DNA of 64,000 nucleotides from Alnus glutinosa. Its lineage: Eukaryota; Streptophyta; Magnoliopsida; Fagales; Betulaceae. The stretch spans positions 2,852,001-2,916,000 of the forward strand of contig NC_084889.1 of the NCBI RefSeq assembly GCF_958979055.1. Reading direction: 5' to 3'. How positions within the stretch are numbered: the stretch's first letter is position 1; each line of letters starts with the position of its first letter. The position numbers and the translations under genes are program-made. Below the pieces are notes generated by a model. The model was not told the DNA's origin and made no database searches. It was given only the letters and a program-made list of their open reading frames with translations. This document shows, piece after piece, positions 11,901 to 23,189 of the stretch.

Positions 11901-12410
11901 AAAGAGATGTCCGAAACCAATGAACAAGCAGGCAAATCATTGATGCTCTCATAACATGTCAGAGCCCCATCTCTCTCTAACTGATCTCTTTACCCATCTC
12001 CCATGGAGCTGAGAAAACCAGAAATTGCCATCGCGCGAGTTCCCCCTAGTTATTCGAGTCTACAAAGACAACCGTGTAGAGAGACTTGAGGGCACCGATA
12101 TCGTTCCGGCATCAACGGATGACAGAACCGGTGTCACATCCAAAGACATAACAATAATCATCGCCCAACCCAATTTCTCCGCGCGCCTTTACCTCCCAGA
12201 GCTCACCAAACCAAATCAAAAGCTCCCTCTGCTTGTCTACTTCCATGGAAGCGCCTTCTGCGTCTCGTCGCCATTCAGTTCCAAGTATCACAATTACCTG
12301 AACGCTCTTGTGGCCAAATCTAAAGTTGTTGCAGTCTCTGTGAACTACAGGAAAGCCCCCGAACACCTTCTTCCCGCCGCGTACGAGGACGCCTGGGCTA
12401 CGCTGCAATG

Positions 12411-12617
12411 AATTAAGATCCCCTCAAATTCTTTGCCCGAATTTGATAGAATTCGGGCAGGTAGTTGTGAGTGAGCATTTATGGGATCCACCTGACCAAA
12501 TAAAAGTTGGGCTGCCCAACTGCTTATCCGGTCAGGTGGATTCCATAAATGCTTACTCACAACTACTTGCCCGAATTCTATCAAATTCAGACAAAGAATT
12601 TGAGGGGATCCTGATCC
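12411..12617. mobile_element. 207-bp foldback MITE in the esterase pseudogene
   Basis: The element is almost entirely palindromic. GATCCCCTCAAATTCTTTG near the left end is inverted as CAAAGAATTTGAGGGGATC near the right end, and GTGAGTGAGCATTTATGG is inverted as CCATAAATGCTTACTCAC. It is flanked by the 10-bp direct repeat CGCTGCAATG (12401-12410 and 12618-12627), which normally occurs once as the codons for L-Q-W in the esterase. A 9-10-bp duplication fits the Mutator-like superfamily. It has no coding capacity. Confidence 0.85.
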
Positions 12618-13080
12618 CGCTGCAATGGGTCATGTCCCATTATAGTAACGGTGGCCCCGAGGCTTGGTTGAATGAGCACGCGGATTTCGAGAGGGTGTTC
12701 TAATTGGCTGGAGAGAGTGCTGGTGCCAATATTGCTCATGACTTGGCTATGGCGGCTGGAAAGGCTGAGCTTGGGCCGAACCTGGGCCTTCTTGGGGTCG
12801 CTTTGGTCCACCCGTATTTCTGGGAGTCCGAACCTATTGGGTCGGAGGCTCTGATTCCGGGTAGGTAGGAATATGTGGATAGGTTGTGGCCTTTTGTCTG
12901 CCCTCTGCACCGGACAACGATGACCCACGTACGGGTTAATCCGGTGGCCAAGGGTGCCCCTAGCTTGGTGGAGTTGGGTTGCAGGAGAGTTTTGGTGTGT
13001 GTGGCTGAGAAGGATATGTTGAGGGATCGAGGATGGCTTTATTTTGAGGCATTGGGTCGGAGCGGGTGGATGGGTGTGGT

Positions 13081-13270
13081 CAGGGATGGATCTTGGGGGG
13101 GGGGGGGGGGGGGGGCAGGGCCATGGCGCCCCTCAATTTAAAAAAAAATAAAAATATTAAGTAAAAATAAAAATTATAAGGTAAAAAAAAAAAAAATTAG
13201 CTTACTGATTCCTGTCAACAAAATTTTTTTGTCTTTGCCCTGCCCATAAAAATTTATAGTTCCGTCCTTA
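13081..13270. mobile_element. 190-bp hAT-like MITE with a 21-G tract
   Basis: The element interrupts the esterase pseudogene between the codons for GVV and the following VEI. Its ends CAGGGATGGA and TCCGTCCTTA are imperfect inverted repeats (7 of 10). The 8-bp flanks GGTGTGGT (13073-13080) and AATGTGGT (13271-13278) match at six positions, fitting an aged hAT target duplication. Internally it has a run of about 21 G at 13095-13115 and long A runs. Confidence 0.6.
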
Positions 13271-13394
13271 AATGTGGTGGAGATCAAAGAGTCATAAGGG
13301 GAGGATCATGCATGGTCTTCATTTGAATGATTTGGAGTGTGAGAGAGCCAAGGAGTTGATCAAATTGTTGGCTTCTTTCTTCAATAGAACATAA

Positions 13395-14883
13395 ATTTTA
13401 TTGTTAATTTTTACATAATTAAAAACACAACTATCCTAATCATAAGGTAGTTGTGATTTTCTTCTTTTCAAAGAACCTATAAATTCTCTATCACATAAAA
13501 TAATTGTGTTTTTAATTGTGTGAAAAATTGACAGACGAGGGATCACATCTCATAAGAACATGCCTCCACTGGTCATTTGATTGTGGGCTCTTGTTTTGTT
13601 TTTTGTTTTCGAGTTTTTAATTAATCAATTTAAGCTTTCTTCACTTCAAGGTTTCATATGCACGAGTAGGTACCGGTTGAATAATAATTAAATAATAATA
13701 ATTTTTTTTATTAATTTAAGTTTTTTTAACCTTATTTTTATCATTCATCAATGGATCTCTTATTTTAATTAAAAAATTAATCAACTTAATAATATTAATT
13801 AAGTCCATGGCAGCTGGGACCTTCAGTGCCGGCCATATATAATGTGATGTAAACTGCAACACATGTGATTTAGGTAATAAGATATAGGTTTCTTAGATAG
13901 TAAGTACCTAAGCCAAATCTGCCTAGCTGATAATATATATATTGAGAATACACACATGAGAATCGAAGAGCTTTTTCTTTTCTTTACTTTTGTGTTGTTG
14001 GGTGGTGCAAGAACTATAACTGTTACAACTGGTGTTTGCTTCAGTTGTTGAATGCCTACCGGCCAGATCGATAGCCATATATATCTTATGTAGCTGGAAT
14101 TCCTTCTTGTTTGACTTTTCTATTTTATTTTTTGGTAGCTGGAATTCCATGTTACCTAACCTCAAGAGATGAGAATTGCCTAGAATTATTAGACAAAAGA
14201 TATTTCCTTTCATTTTGCTGACCTCAAGGGATGAAAATTGCCTAAAATTAAAAAATTCAAACAGGATAAGAGAAAAGCTACAGTGCCGGACAATGTAAGG
14301 CATCTCTAGTCAACCCTCCGATCGGTGATCCCACGTCCCTCTGTCTCTTGGACTTTGAAATTAGAACAACCTAATTTTAATGAAGAGTAATAGTAAAAAG
14401 AATATCGGTCTTTTTGTGTCGTTACTTAAAATCACTGTTAAATTCGTAATAGATCACTATTAATTTTTAATTTAATAATAATTTTAAAAAATATCTTAAT
14501 TTTAAAAAAACATAAATCTTTGTTCTTTCATTATTATTCGATCCGCGCCAATCCAACGATGAGATCGATGGCATGCAATTAAACTCGGATCCGTTGGTGG
14601 TTAGATCGAGTATATTCAGAGAAAGCGGAAGGATGGTTCTATCCAAGATCGTCACTTTATCTCTTTTCATTTTCTAATTTCTCCCACTCCCAAAAGTCAC
14701 GTATTGTCGGTGTAAATTAAGATCGAAGTGCGTTGTCTTCAATTCGCTAGCGGACCTTTTCCTAGTCCTCGATCTCCTTATAAAAGTGTCCAAGCCGGCA
14801 ACCCCTGCCTCGCCCTCCAATCTCTCTCTTTCTCTAAGTCGACGCTTGCACGTGGGCGCACACACACACACACACTCAGACAA
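13395..14883. other. Intergenic between the two esterase copies
   Basis: AT-rich, with no recognisable gene. The last ~120 bp are the promoter and leader of the intact esterase gene, including a TATA box and a CACACA run just before the ATG. Confidence 0.5.
14779..14785 (+). promoter_or_regulatory. TATA box of the intact esterase gene
   Basis: TATAAAA sits 105 bp upstream of the ATG at 14884 in an otherwise less AT-rich leader, a normal plant spacing. Confidence 0.6.
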
Positions 14884-15849
14884 ATGGATCCAAGCAAGAC
14901 AGAGGTAGCTGTTGAGGTTTTTCCCTACCTTAGAGAATACAAAGATGGAACCGTGGAAAGGATTGCGGGGACCCAAGTCGTCGCCGCAGGCTTGGATCCT
15001 GACACGGGTGTTGAATCCAAGGACATACTGATCATACCAGAAACCGGTGTCTCCGCCAGGCTCTACCGTCCCAATAATAATTACAAGAGTGATAAAAAGC
15101 TTCCTCTCGTTCTCTACTTTCACGGCGGAGCATTCTGCATATCCTCAGTCGCTGATCCCGTCTACCACAACAGTCTCAACATCCTAGTTGCTGATGCTAA
15201 CGTCATCGCTGTCTCGGTGGACTACAGGAGAGCCCCGGAGCATCCCCTTCCGGCGGCCTACGAGGACTCCTGGGCTGCGGTTCAGTGGGTGGCTTCCCAA
15301 GCTTTGGCAGATCATGATCACCAGGAGCCATGGCTCAAGGATCACGTTGATTTCGGGAAGGTGTTCTTGGTAGGGGACAGTGCTGGCGCCACTATGGCAC
15401 ACCACGTGGCTATGAAATCGGACCCTACAGGAAATGTAAAGCTCCTTGGTATTGGTCTAATCAATCCTTACTTCTGGGGAGAAAAGGCAATTGGGTCGGA
15501 GATTACAGACCCGGCGAGAAAAGCGATGGTGGACAACTGGTGGCGCTATGTCTGTCCATCTGACAAAGGTGGTGATGATCTGCTCATCAACCCTTTTGCA
15601 GATGGATCCCCAAGTCTTTCTAACTTGGCCTGCCATAAAATCCTTGTTACTGTTGCTGAGAAAGACATCTTGAGGGACAGAGGGAGGCTTTACTATGAAG
15701 AGTTGGTGAACAGCGGATGGACGGGGAAGGCAGAGATCGTGGAGACCCTAGGGGAAGATCATGTCTTCCATATCTTCGATCCCAATTGTGAGAAAGCCAA
15801 GAGCTTGATTAAACGCTTGTCTTCTTTCATCAACCAAGGCCATCTTTAA
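14884..15849 (+). CDS. Carboxylesterase, HSL/CXE type, intact and intronless
   Basis: A 321-residue soluble alpha/beta-hydrolase of the plant carboxylesterase (CXE) family, in the hormone-sensitive-lipase group with gibberellin receptors and 2-hydroxyisoflavanone dehydratases. It likely hydrolyses short-chain acyl esters or a specialised metabolite; the substrate cannot be read from sequence. Visible: oxyanion hole HGGAF (80-84), nucleophile motif GDSAG with Ser166, Asp261 in EKDILRD and His293 in GEDHVFH, a complete triad. The frame is open upstream to 14728, but the Met at 14884 is chosen. The alignment with the paralogue starts there, a TATA box lies 105 bp upstream, and the upstream residues look like translated leader. 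The length is normal for the family and there are no introns. It lies 1.5 kb downstream of a broken paralogue in the same orientation, a tandem pair. Confidence 0.92.
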   Translation: MDPSKTEVAVEVFPYLREYKDGTVERIAGTQVVAAGLDPDTGVESKDILIIPETGVSARLYRPNNNYKSDKKLPLVLYFHGGAFCISSVADPVYHNSLNILVADANVIAVSVDYRRAPEHPLPAAYEDSWAAVQWVASQALADHDHQEPWLKDHVDFGKVFLVGDSAGATMAHHVAMKSDPTGNVKLLGIGLINPYFWGEKAIGSEITDPARKAMVDNWWRYVCPSDKGGDDLLINPFADGSPSLSNLACHKILVTVAEKDILRDRGRLYYEELVNSGWTGKAEIVETLGEDHVFHIFDPNCEKAKSLIKRLSSFINQGHL

Positions 15850-17404
15850 TGTCTGTATGTAATTACATATTGCATTTCAAATTAAGTTTGGAAAATGTCG
15901 CTGTCATAGATTGCTGATTTTATGTATGGAAAAACCAAGCAAGAGACAAAGGCAACACCTTTGCTGGTGGGTCTCAAATCTCAAATCTTGCTAGCTTGTC
16001 ATGTTTTCCGTTTTCATGTCGTATTTCGTGTTCACTTGCCATAAGAATATTTAATGTTTAATCTATTTCTTCGTTGAACATGTTTCATTACATTACGGAT
16101 GGAACATTAAATGGCGTAGAAAACAAGAGAGTTTAATAAATATCACTCTAGATCGAACTCCTTCGTTGTCAACTCTAATCAGGATTTTATTTGAATAAAA
16201 ATGAGATTTTTTATTTCCGGTCTAACTCGTGGATGCTTTAAGGAGCTAGCGTGGGAACAAAATGTTAGTACAACTGTACAAGTAAAAAACACTGTTTTAA
16301 ATACTTTTAAGAAAATAATAATAAAAAAAAAAACGTTGAAGCACATCCATGCACGATCCATCAATCACCTCATCCAAGTTAAAAAGTAAATGAATTAGAA
16401 AAAAAAAAAAAAAGAGTTAAAAAGTGAATGAAAGCTGGTTTCAGTGGACACCGGGCCTTTTTGCAGGTTCAGGATTTCGGACAATTTTTTCCTTGGTATA
16501 GGGATTAGGGAAGGAGGATTATTTACTTACTTTTAATTCACTCTATTTTTAAAATATGTAATTTTTATATATATTTTAAAAAAACGCATACAAATCGCAA
16601 GCTCTAAAAAGATATGTTAATTTAATATGAATTAGACAAATTTCTTTGAATCCAATTTTAATTTTTTTTTTAATAATTTAATCCCATGACTTTCGCAAAA
16701 ACTTTTAAGCTAGGCATTTGTAGACGATCACAAAAATATTAGAAATTATATTTTTATTTTATAATTATTTCAAAATAGTGATGTAATAGTTCTAATTAAT
16801 AATTAATTTTCTTTTAACAATAACTAATATAAATATTATTTGAAATTGTTATATCAACAATATAAAATAAAAATATAATTTCTAATCTTAATTGATCAAA
16901 ATTTATCGGTTTGCTTTCTTTTAGAAAAATTTCCTAGATGGCTCATGGCTGGTTGCTTTCTGATCTGGACCGTTCACAAATGCGACCCCACCGGTCCCCA
17001 CGGGCCACGACAATGTTTATATGTGGCTTCAATTCTTTGGGATGTTTTTACGATTGTGCCCCTGTTCTTCAATATATTTATTCTCTTTCCCATAATTTAG
17101 CTCGGAGTTTAAATTTAGATTTAAGGCCTCAAGCGTCAAGACTGGCTTTGGGTCCAATCCGACCTGTTCAGCCCAGACTCAAAACCGAAGGGCTTGATCA
17201 CTTACGTATTTCGGCCTCTTTTGAAAGTTATGGACTCGCTCCCCTAATTAAGTGAGCCCTCCGGTTTGCATTTTTATGAATCTTTGATGCTTTCCAACTT
17301 GGAAATTAATGAATTGCTGGGATATTGAGAATGTCTCTTACGATGGATTCAATGTTCCACTCTGAGGTAAGAGATGGGCTGTTAATGGCCAAAATAGTGA
17401 TGAT

Positions 17405-18185
17405 GGACTTGAAAGAAAAGATAAAGTAAATGGAATTAAAACGGAATAAATAGAAAAGACAAAAATATTTTACGAAATTCGGTCTATGGCATACGTTCAT
17501 AGGATAAAGCTTCAAAAACTACGTTATGCTCTTATTCACTTGATGATATGATTAATTAAAGACTATTTATAGAACGTATAGATAATTTGAATTTATTCAA
17601 ATATAATCAAATTCATTTATCTAGTGTAATGTGATCATCTAAACAAATCTTCGTCAAATCTCTAAATGTAGGGTAATCAAACATACTCTTAAGAGGAATC
17701 GATCTCCTTCCACAGTCAGGGGACTCGATCGGTCCAAGAGAAAGAGCTACTACTTTTGCTTACCCCACATATATTAATTACTTCTAGCTATTGCGTCTAT
17801 TTTCTGCAAGCAGGCAGCAATCACCTTAATAATCACTAATATATAATTAACTAGCTGCAACAATGGATCGAGAATTTTGATTTAATTAACTGCATGCATG
17901 CATGTCTCATCAAAATTTGGTTTAAGAAAGCCTGCAGGAGGGGTTCTCCGGTGGTTTCCTGTGGGGGTTATTTTCCCGTGCTTGCAGATCGATGTGCTTT
18001 TTGAAAGAAAACAGAAATCTAAAAGAAATAAAATGCGAAATAATAAAATAAGAGAGGCAAAAGATTTTGCGTGGTTCGGTCGATGACTTACGTTCACATG
18101 ATAAATTCCTAAGGCTACGTTATGCTCTTATTGCTTAATTGATTTACAATACAAATGATCCCTATTTATAAGGATATAGAGAGAA
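17405..18185 (+). repeat. Two related blocks (CGTTATGCTCTTATT motif)
   Basis: Blocks at about 17405-17590 and 17990-18185 both read A-rich sequence, TTCGGTC.ATG, TACGTTCA.A, then CTACGTTATGCTCTTATT and a CTATTTATA stretch. This order is seen in terminal parts of plant retroelements, so they may be two fragments of one family. No ends or target duplications were resolved. Confidence 0.35.
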
Positions 18186-18569
18186 TACAAAATAGTATGT
18201 AAAGAGAATATAATCAAATACAATTAATGATGATTAAATCAAATCCTCCAATATATGGAGATCGAGTACTGTAATATACGGTATCAATATATTCTCTAAC
18301 ACTTTCACAGTGATGTATATTAATTTGCTTCAAAAGGGACTTATATATCCGGCTATAAGGAGTTGATATTGGTCATCCATATATTCAAAGTGCTTCAAAA
18401 ATGAATACAAATCTTCTTTTCCTCGATCTTTTAGATAAGTTATGATTTAACATGCATAGTATTAGAGTAGAGGTCTTGAGTTCGAACCATGTCTCATTCA
18501 TTTACCTTTTATTTTAATTAAATATTTCATCTGTTGGGCTTCACCTATCGAAATGAAATTGTGAAGTCC

Positions 18570-18740
18570 ATAGGTGTGTTTGGTAAATAGTTGTGTAGTG
18601 AAATTTTTGTTTGAATGGTAGTAATTAATTAAGAAGTAATTGATGTGATATAAAATATAAAAAGGCTTGAAATTGTTTTATAAAAAAGTAAAAAAGTTTT
18701 GTTTTATTGTTTTCTGCTTCGTGTTAGTTGTTCAATATAT
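18570..18740. repeat. Dispersed AT-rich repeat, copy 2 of 3
   Basis: GTGTTTGGTAAATAG begins a block with AAGTAATTGATGTGATATAAAA and a TTTTATAAAAAAGTAAAAAAGTTTT stretch, matching the wording of the blocks at 1208 and 63430. Confidence 0.4.
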
Positions 18741-19794
18741 TTTATTTTTTGAATTTTTTCGGAAGCTTGAACTTCTTTTATGGAGTTAAATCGTTTAAAA
18801 GCCATTGTTTTGGGATATCTAATCCTTCAAATCAACTAATCTAAAAAATGACTAGATATTATTGAGTTGTCTATGGTAATTTTGTCAAGTAAAGTGCATC
18901 ATTTGTAGTTGTCCATTTTAAGGTCATTAATCTCCATCATTTTGGTTGGAGTTTGGACAACTACAGGTGGTCTCACTGGTTTATATATTCATATTAGAAG
19001 GGATTGAAGAAAAAGGTGAAAAGGATGTCATGTACCATTTTATTTTCTATTTTTTTTAATGCCAATTACTGTACGGAAACTAAGGTAGTTTTTTTTAAAA
19101 ATAAAAATAAAATAAATCGGTTTTTAATTTTAGCACTTGACTATGATATACCAACTGAATGCCTAGAAAGAACATTAATGCATGAGACAATCGACTAGGG
19201 CTCAGGAATGTGATATAGAAACGAACTATATTTACCGACAATATAAGAAAGTAACTTTTTTTCACGTTTTCAAACTTTTTTTTCTTTCAAATTCACGTAC
19301 TCCGAAATAGAATATATACTTTCGGCAATTTTAGAATTCTGTGTATTCGGGGAGAGAGCGATTTCCTTACTGGCTCGATCAGTATGCCTTTGACGGATTC
19401 CTTAGATCGAGTAGCAGGTAACATTTCTAAGCTTGATCAGTATACCTAAATTGTTTCCTTTAGGCATGATATTCTGTAACTAATTGGTGTTCTCCACTTG
19501 GGTGGTAATAATTATCTTCCCCTTGTGAGTGTGTGCTTTAGTGCTTGTGTCATTATCTCATATTTCACTAAAAAAAAAAAATAAAGCCTTGTATCGTGCC
19601 CTATAAGGTGATCCATAAAAACCAAATTAAATAACCACAAAATAATTAATAATCCAAATTGATAGGAAAAGTAAAACTTAGAACAACCTGTAAATATCAA
19701 CCCACAATATGTACGCAATACTTCAGTTCTGTATTGGGACTAGTCTTTTTAGAGTAATAGTGAAGAGATAACTCGTGCTAATATGAATAGTATC

Positions 19795-20120
19795 TGTTAA
19801 AGTGTCCCACATCGCTAAGATTTCCTTCACCTGGGTACTTTATAAGCTATGGTGTCTCCTCCTCTTTCAAGGCGTCTTTTGAGAGTGAGTAAGGCCCATG
19901 GACTTTTACATGGTATCAGAGCCACAGGTTTCTTGCGATGATGGGTCTTTCCCTCCCGTTGTTGTCCACGTGTTTGGCCATTAGTTGCCACACGTGAGGG
20001 GGCGTGTTAAAGTGTCCCACATCGCTAAGATTTCCTTCACCTGGGTACTTTATAAGCTATGGTGTCTCCTCCTCTTTCAAGGCGTCTTTTGAGAGTGAGT
20101 AAGGCCCATGGACTTTTACA
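19795..20120 (+). mobile_element. TRIM element (miniature LTR retroelement)
   Basis: The two 116-bp terminal repeats (19795-19910 and 20005-20120) look identical base for base, starting TGTTAAAG and ending TTTTACA. A tRNA-Met-type primer-binding site TGGTATCAGAGCC starts at 19911 and a purine tract GTGAGGGGGCG precedes the right repeat. The target duplication GTATC is at 19790-19794 and 20121-20125. The internal part is only 94 bp and has no coding content. It looks structurally whole for a TRIM and recent, since the terminal repeats have not diverged. It is not Cassandra: I see no 5S-like sequence. Confidence 0.93.
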
Positions 20121-20329
20121 GTATCTTTTAAAATCAAATCAGTTTAACTTTCTGTATTCTAATCATTTGGTGTGCCACCACTTGCAATTGTTCGACTGAA
20201 AAAAGAAGAAGTTAAGTTTCAAGTACTGGTGATTAGATGTTTGCTAATTTTCTCTGAATGCGAAATCATGTGGACATTTACCCTCAGCGTGCGCATAGCC
20301 ACTTATGTATAGATTGAGACCGTCTGATA

Positions 20330-20967
20330 CTCAAGAACATGACTTGTTGGATAAGGATTTAATCCAGAAGATCGATCACATTTTCATTTATCATTTCACC
20401 TAATCCTGCTCACCTAAAATTCTCCCGGAGTCTCAACTACAATTCTTGCATGTATATGTGGTGCATGTCATAGATATATGCCACTTTTTTTGTTTTGTTT
20501 TGTTTTGTTTTTTTTTTTTTTTTTGAAGTTTTTGTCAGAAGCAAGAGCACTACTGGAAATGGAACCCTTTAATTGGTTCTTCCTGTCAATGATGAACATC
20601 CCAATTGATCAAGTACTGTGCGTGTCAAAGAAAAACCACTATGTGTCGACAGGTCATATTAGAGCATCATTGATCGATCTCCATGAAAATGTCGATTCCT
20701 TACCAGGGCTTGAAAGCTTGAAGGAGTATATATAAATGGAACCTCCCCGGCCGCCCCAAAATCACATATCTCCCACAGACCACTTCCTTATGGAGAAAAC
20801 TATATCACCCCTACGCCCTCCAACTCATGGAAACTATATTGCTATTCTTAGCATTGATGGAGGTGGAATAAGAGGGATTATTCCTGGAATCATACTTGGC
20901 TTTCTTGAGTCTGAGTTACAGGTTATATATAAACCCTTGCCAATGTCACATGCATGCTATATATATA
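20330..20967 (+). pseudogene. Patatin-like relic A: promoter region and exon 1 only
   Basis: This block is a close copy of 22976-23626, the promoter and first exon of gene B. Exon 1 reads from Met at 20790, or in frame from 20736, to 20921 and includes [13 protein letters not shown]. It ends with a good splice donor CAG|GTTATATA, but no exon 2 follows. Homology stops about 45 bp into the intron, beside a foldback transposon. It can encode only the oxyanion-hole segment and lacks the catalytic Ser and Asp, so it is not a working enzyme. It could still be a promoter for aberrant transcripts running into gene B. Confidence 0.8.
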
Positions 20968-20987
20968 TATTTATTGAAGAAAAGAAG

Positions 20988-21280
20988 AAACATCTTTAGT
21001 ATTGATTAATTAATAGTGATTAAAAAAAACGAGAAAGACACATAAGGTCTTCTTTTCTTTCTTTCTTTCTTTTTTTATTTTTATTTTTTATTTTTTATTT
21101 TTTATTATTTTTACAGAACACACTATTTAAGCACCATTTAATCACGGATGAAATAGTGCTTAAATAGTGTGTTCTGTTAAAAAAAAAAAACAAAAAGATA
21201 AAGAAAAAGAAAAGAAAAGAAAGAAGACCCTTATGTGTCTTTTTCTTTTAGTCACTACTTAATCAATACTAAAGATGTTT
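20988..21280. mobile_element. 293-bp foldback MITE
   Basis: The ends AAACATCTTTAGTATTGATT and AATCAATACTAAAGATGTTT are inverted copies, and pairing continues inward through AAGACACATAAGG / CCTTATGTGTCTT. It reaches a core where CACTATTTAAGCAC is inverted as GTGCTTAAATAGTG. The whole unit is one long hairpin with no coding capacity, lying just past the end of relic A homology. No clear target duplication could be fixed because the flanks are A/T runs. Confidence 0.75.
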
Positions 21281-21836
21281 TTTTTTTTGTTTTTAACGTA
21301 ACACACCCTTACGTGTCTTGTGCATGTCTTATCCTTGCTTTGTGTGACAGAGTGAGGGAGGAGAATATCTTCTCCCTCATTCAGCCACAGCCACACACGT
21401 GGCTGTAGCATTATCATCCAATTCTATATTTTTATAATATATAAAATTATTTGCATAATCCGATTCTAGAGTTTTTTTTTAAATAAATTAAAATTTTTAG
21501 GTAAATTATGAATGTAAATGAAAATTTTAGAATTAAAAACAGCTACATATATAATTAAGTTAGATGATTTCTTTTATTATATTCTAATTTAGTAATTTAG
21601 ATACATTATTTTTGTAAAATATTGCCAAAAAGAAATTAATATAAAATACTAATTAAATAATTTAGTTTATTATACATATATTTCTTCAATTTTTAGAGTA
21701 CTTTCAAGTAATATGATCGACAAACTATATATTTTATTTTTATTATATTATTATAATTTGAAATAGCTAATTTTCTTCAATTGAAAATCTTATTACATAC
21801 ATACATACAAAATACACACATATATAATACATGTTA

Positions 21837-21841
<5 letters not shown>

Positions 21842-21904
<63 letters not shown>

Positions 21905-21927
21905 TACACATACACACACACACACAC
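21842..21927. repeat. AT then AC dinucleotide microsatellite
   Basis: About 27 AT units are followed by ACATATACACATACACACACACACACAC-like repeats. A compound microsatellite. Confidence 0.9.
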
Positions 21928-22089
21928 ATTACAATGTAATTATATATGTTTAATTATTTTTTCTTTTAACAAGTGAAGTTCAACGTGTGAAATATTTTAA
22001 TTGAAATTGATTAAACTGTGACTATTTTTACTATAATATCATGCTAAATTACCATTTATTTTACAAATTCAACCTTGAAGAAAATGATA

Positions 22090-22700
22090 ACATATTTACT
22101 GATAAATGTAATATATTCACTAGTAAATAGTAACTAGTATTCTAGTACTAACATATTAACAATGTAAATGATAACTACTAACATATAAGTCCGACATATT
22201 ATAATTATTAACTAATAAATAGTAACATATTAATAAGTAACATATAAGTCTAACATATTATAGTTATTAATCACTAACATATTAACTAATAAAGTGTCAC
22301 ATATTGACTGATAACATAATAACTAGCAATTTAGTACTAACATATAAATGATGTACATAATGTAACATGTAAATTTAACTTATTATAATTAATAACTAGT
22401 AACATATAAGTCTAACATGTTATAAATATTAACTATAGTATATTATATATAACTATAGTATAAATATATAATATGTAACTACATAAAGTATATTATATAG
22501 AATAGTATATACTTCTTGTCTATAGGTAACAATATTTTATTATATAGAACTAGAGAGTAAAAGCCAAGCTATTTTTAGGTGTGTATGTGTGCGCGTTATA
22601 TTTATAAAACCTATTTTTATATATGTGTTATTATATAGAACTAGAGAGTAAAAGCCAAGCTATTTATGTGTGCGCGTTATATTTATAAAACCTATTTATA
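22090..22700. repeat. AT-rich minisatellite-like tract
   Basis: Variants of TAACATATAAGTCTAACATATTATAATTATTAACTA recur irregularly from about 22090 to 22500. A ~70-bp unit beginning TTATATAGAACTAGAGAG and including GCGCGTTATATTTATAAAACC then occurs twice in tandem (about 22545 and 22630). No gene. Confidence 0.75.
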
Positions 22701-22741
22701 TATATATATATATATATTAATAAATATGTCTATATATAAAT

Positions 22742-22970
22742 ATATACAAGCGAGCTAATGATTTGAGCCAAACGAGCCGAGTCAAACTTATACAAGCTGA
22801 GCTCACAAGCATTATCTGAGTCGAGTTGAGTTTATACGAGTATGTCTCGTTTAATATTCAAGAATATTATTGTATTTATGAACGGCTCATTTATTATTCG
22901 ACTCGAAACCAAATTGAGTTTAACTGAGCCAAGCTGAGTCGGGTTCATGGGCTCATCTAACACCCCTATA
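22742..22970. mobile_element. Probable hAT-like MITE fragment
   Basis: The sequence is rich in GAGCC, GAGTCGAGTTGAG and CGAGCCGAG phrases and ends GCTCATCTAACACCCCTATA. This style and the CACCCCTA terminus are typical of a widespread plant hAT-related repeat. The left end is unclear. It abuts the start of the A/B duplicated promoter block. Confidence 0.5.
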
Positions 22971-23156
22971 TATGCATTGAGATCACTGATACTCAAGAAT
23001 GTGACTTGTTGGATAATGATTTAATCCAGAAGATCGATCACGTACATTTCCATTTATCATTTCACCTAATATATTTTGCTTACCTGAAATTCTTCCGGAG
23101 TCTCAACTACAATTCTTGCACATATATATATGGTGCATGTCTTAGATATATGCCAC

Positions 23157-23189
<33 letters not shown>

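Larger units (their letters stand above)
9646..12003. other. Intergenic, repeats only
   Basis: No gene is supported. The interval contains AT microsatellite runs near 9950, a 27-base A tract at 10499-10525, a Mutator-like repeat at 10968-11215 and a local direct repeat at 11237/11820 next to the carboxylesterase pseudogene. Confidence 0.5.
12004..13394 (+). pseudogene. Carboxylesterase (HSL/CXE type) pseudogene
   Basis: This is a broken tandem paralogue of the intact esterase at 14884. Readable parts include VIRVYKDNRVERLEGT, KLPLLVYFHGSAF, VSVNYRKAPEH, LAGESAGANIAHD, HPYFWESEP and VLVCVAEKDMLRDRG. Damage: the N-terminal frame shifts by one base near 12020-12045. The oxyanion-hole motif HGGAF reads HGSAF. 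A 207-bp foldback transposon interrupts the gene at 12411-12617, followed by in-frame stops near 12700 and 12865. A second insert (13081-13270) splits the C-terminus, and the region of the catalytic His (GEDHAW) follows in a degraded frame. The nucleophile motif GESAG and the Asp of EKDMLRD survive, so loss of function came mostly from the insertions and stops rather than gradual active-site decay. Confidence 0.9.
15850..19789. other. Intergenic, repeats only
   Basis: Nearly 4 kb without a supportable gene. It holds AT-rich unique DNA, a pair of related blocks at about 17405-17590 and 17990-18185, and a dispersed repeat at about 18570-18740. The short open frames have no recognisable domains. 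Confidence 0.5.

Noticed and set aside
14728-14883. Longer start for the intact esterase (373 residues)
   Set aside because: The first 52 residues translate the promoter and leader, including the TATA box and the CA-repeat; the paralogue aligns only from the internal Met.
14674-15123. 149-residue antisense frame over the esterase gene
   Set aside because: It is a shadow of the esterase gene and its leader; the plus-strand frame has all catalytic motifs.
16938-17255. 105-residue open frame
   Set aside because: No recognisable domain or splice partner and unremarkable composition; chance frame is likely.
17306-18097. Minus-strand hydrophobic frames that look like a small membrane protein pair
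   Set aside because: Their similarity comes from a nucleotide repeat (CGTTATGCTCTTATT blocks); the hydrophobic residues come from A/T-rich sequence.
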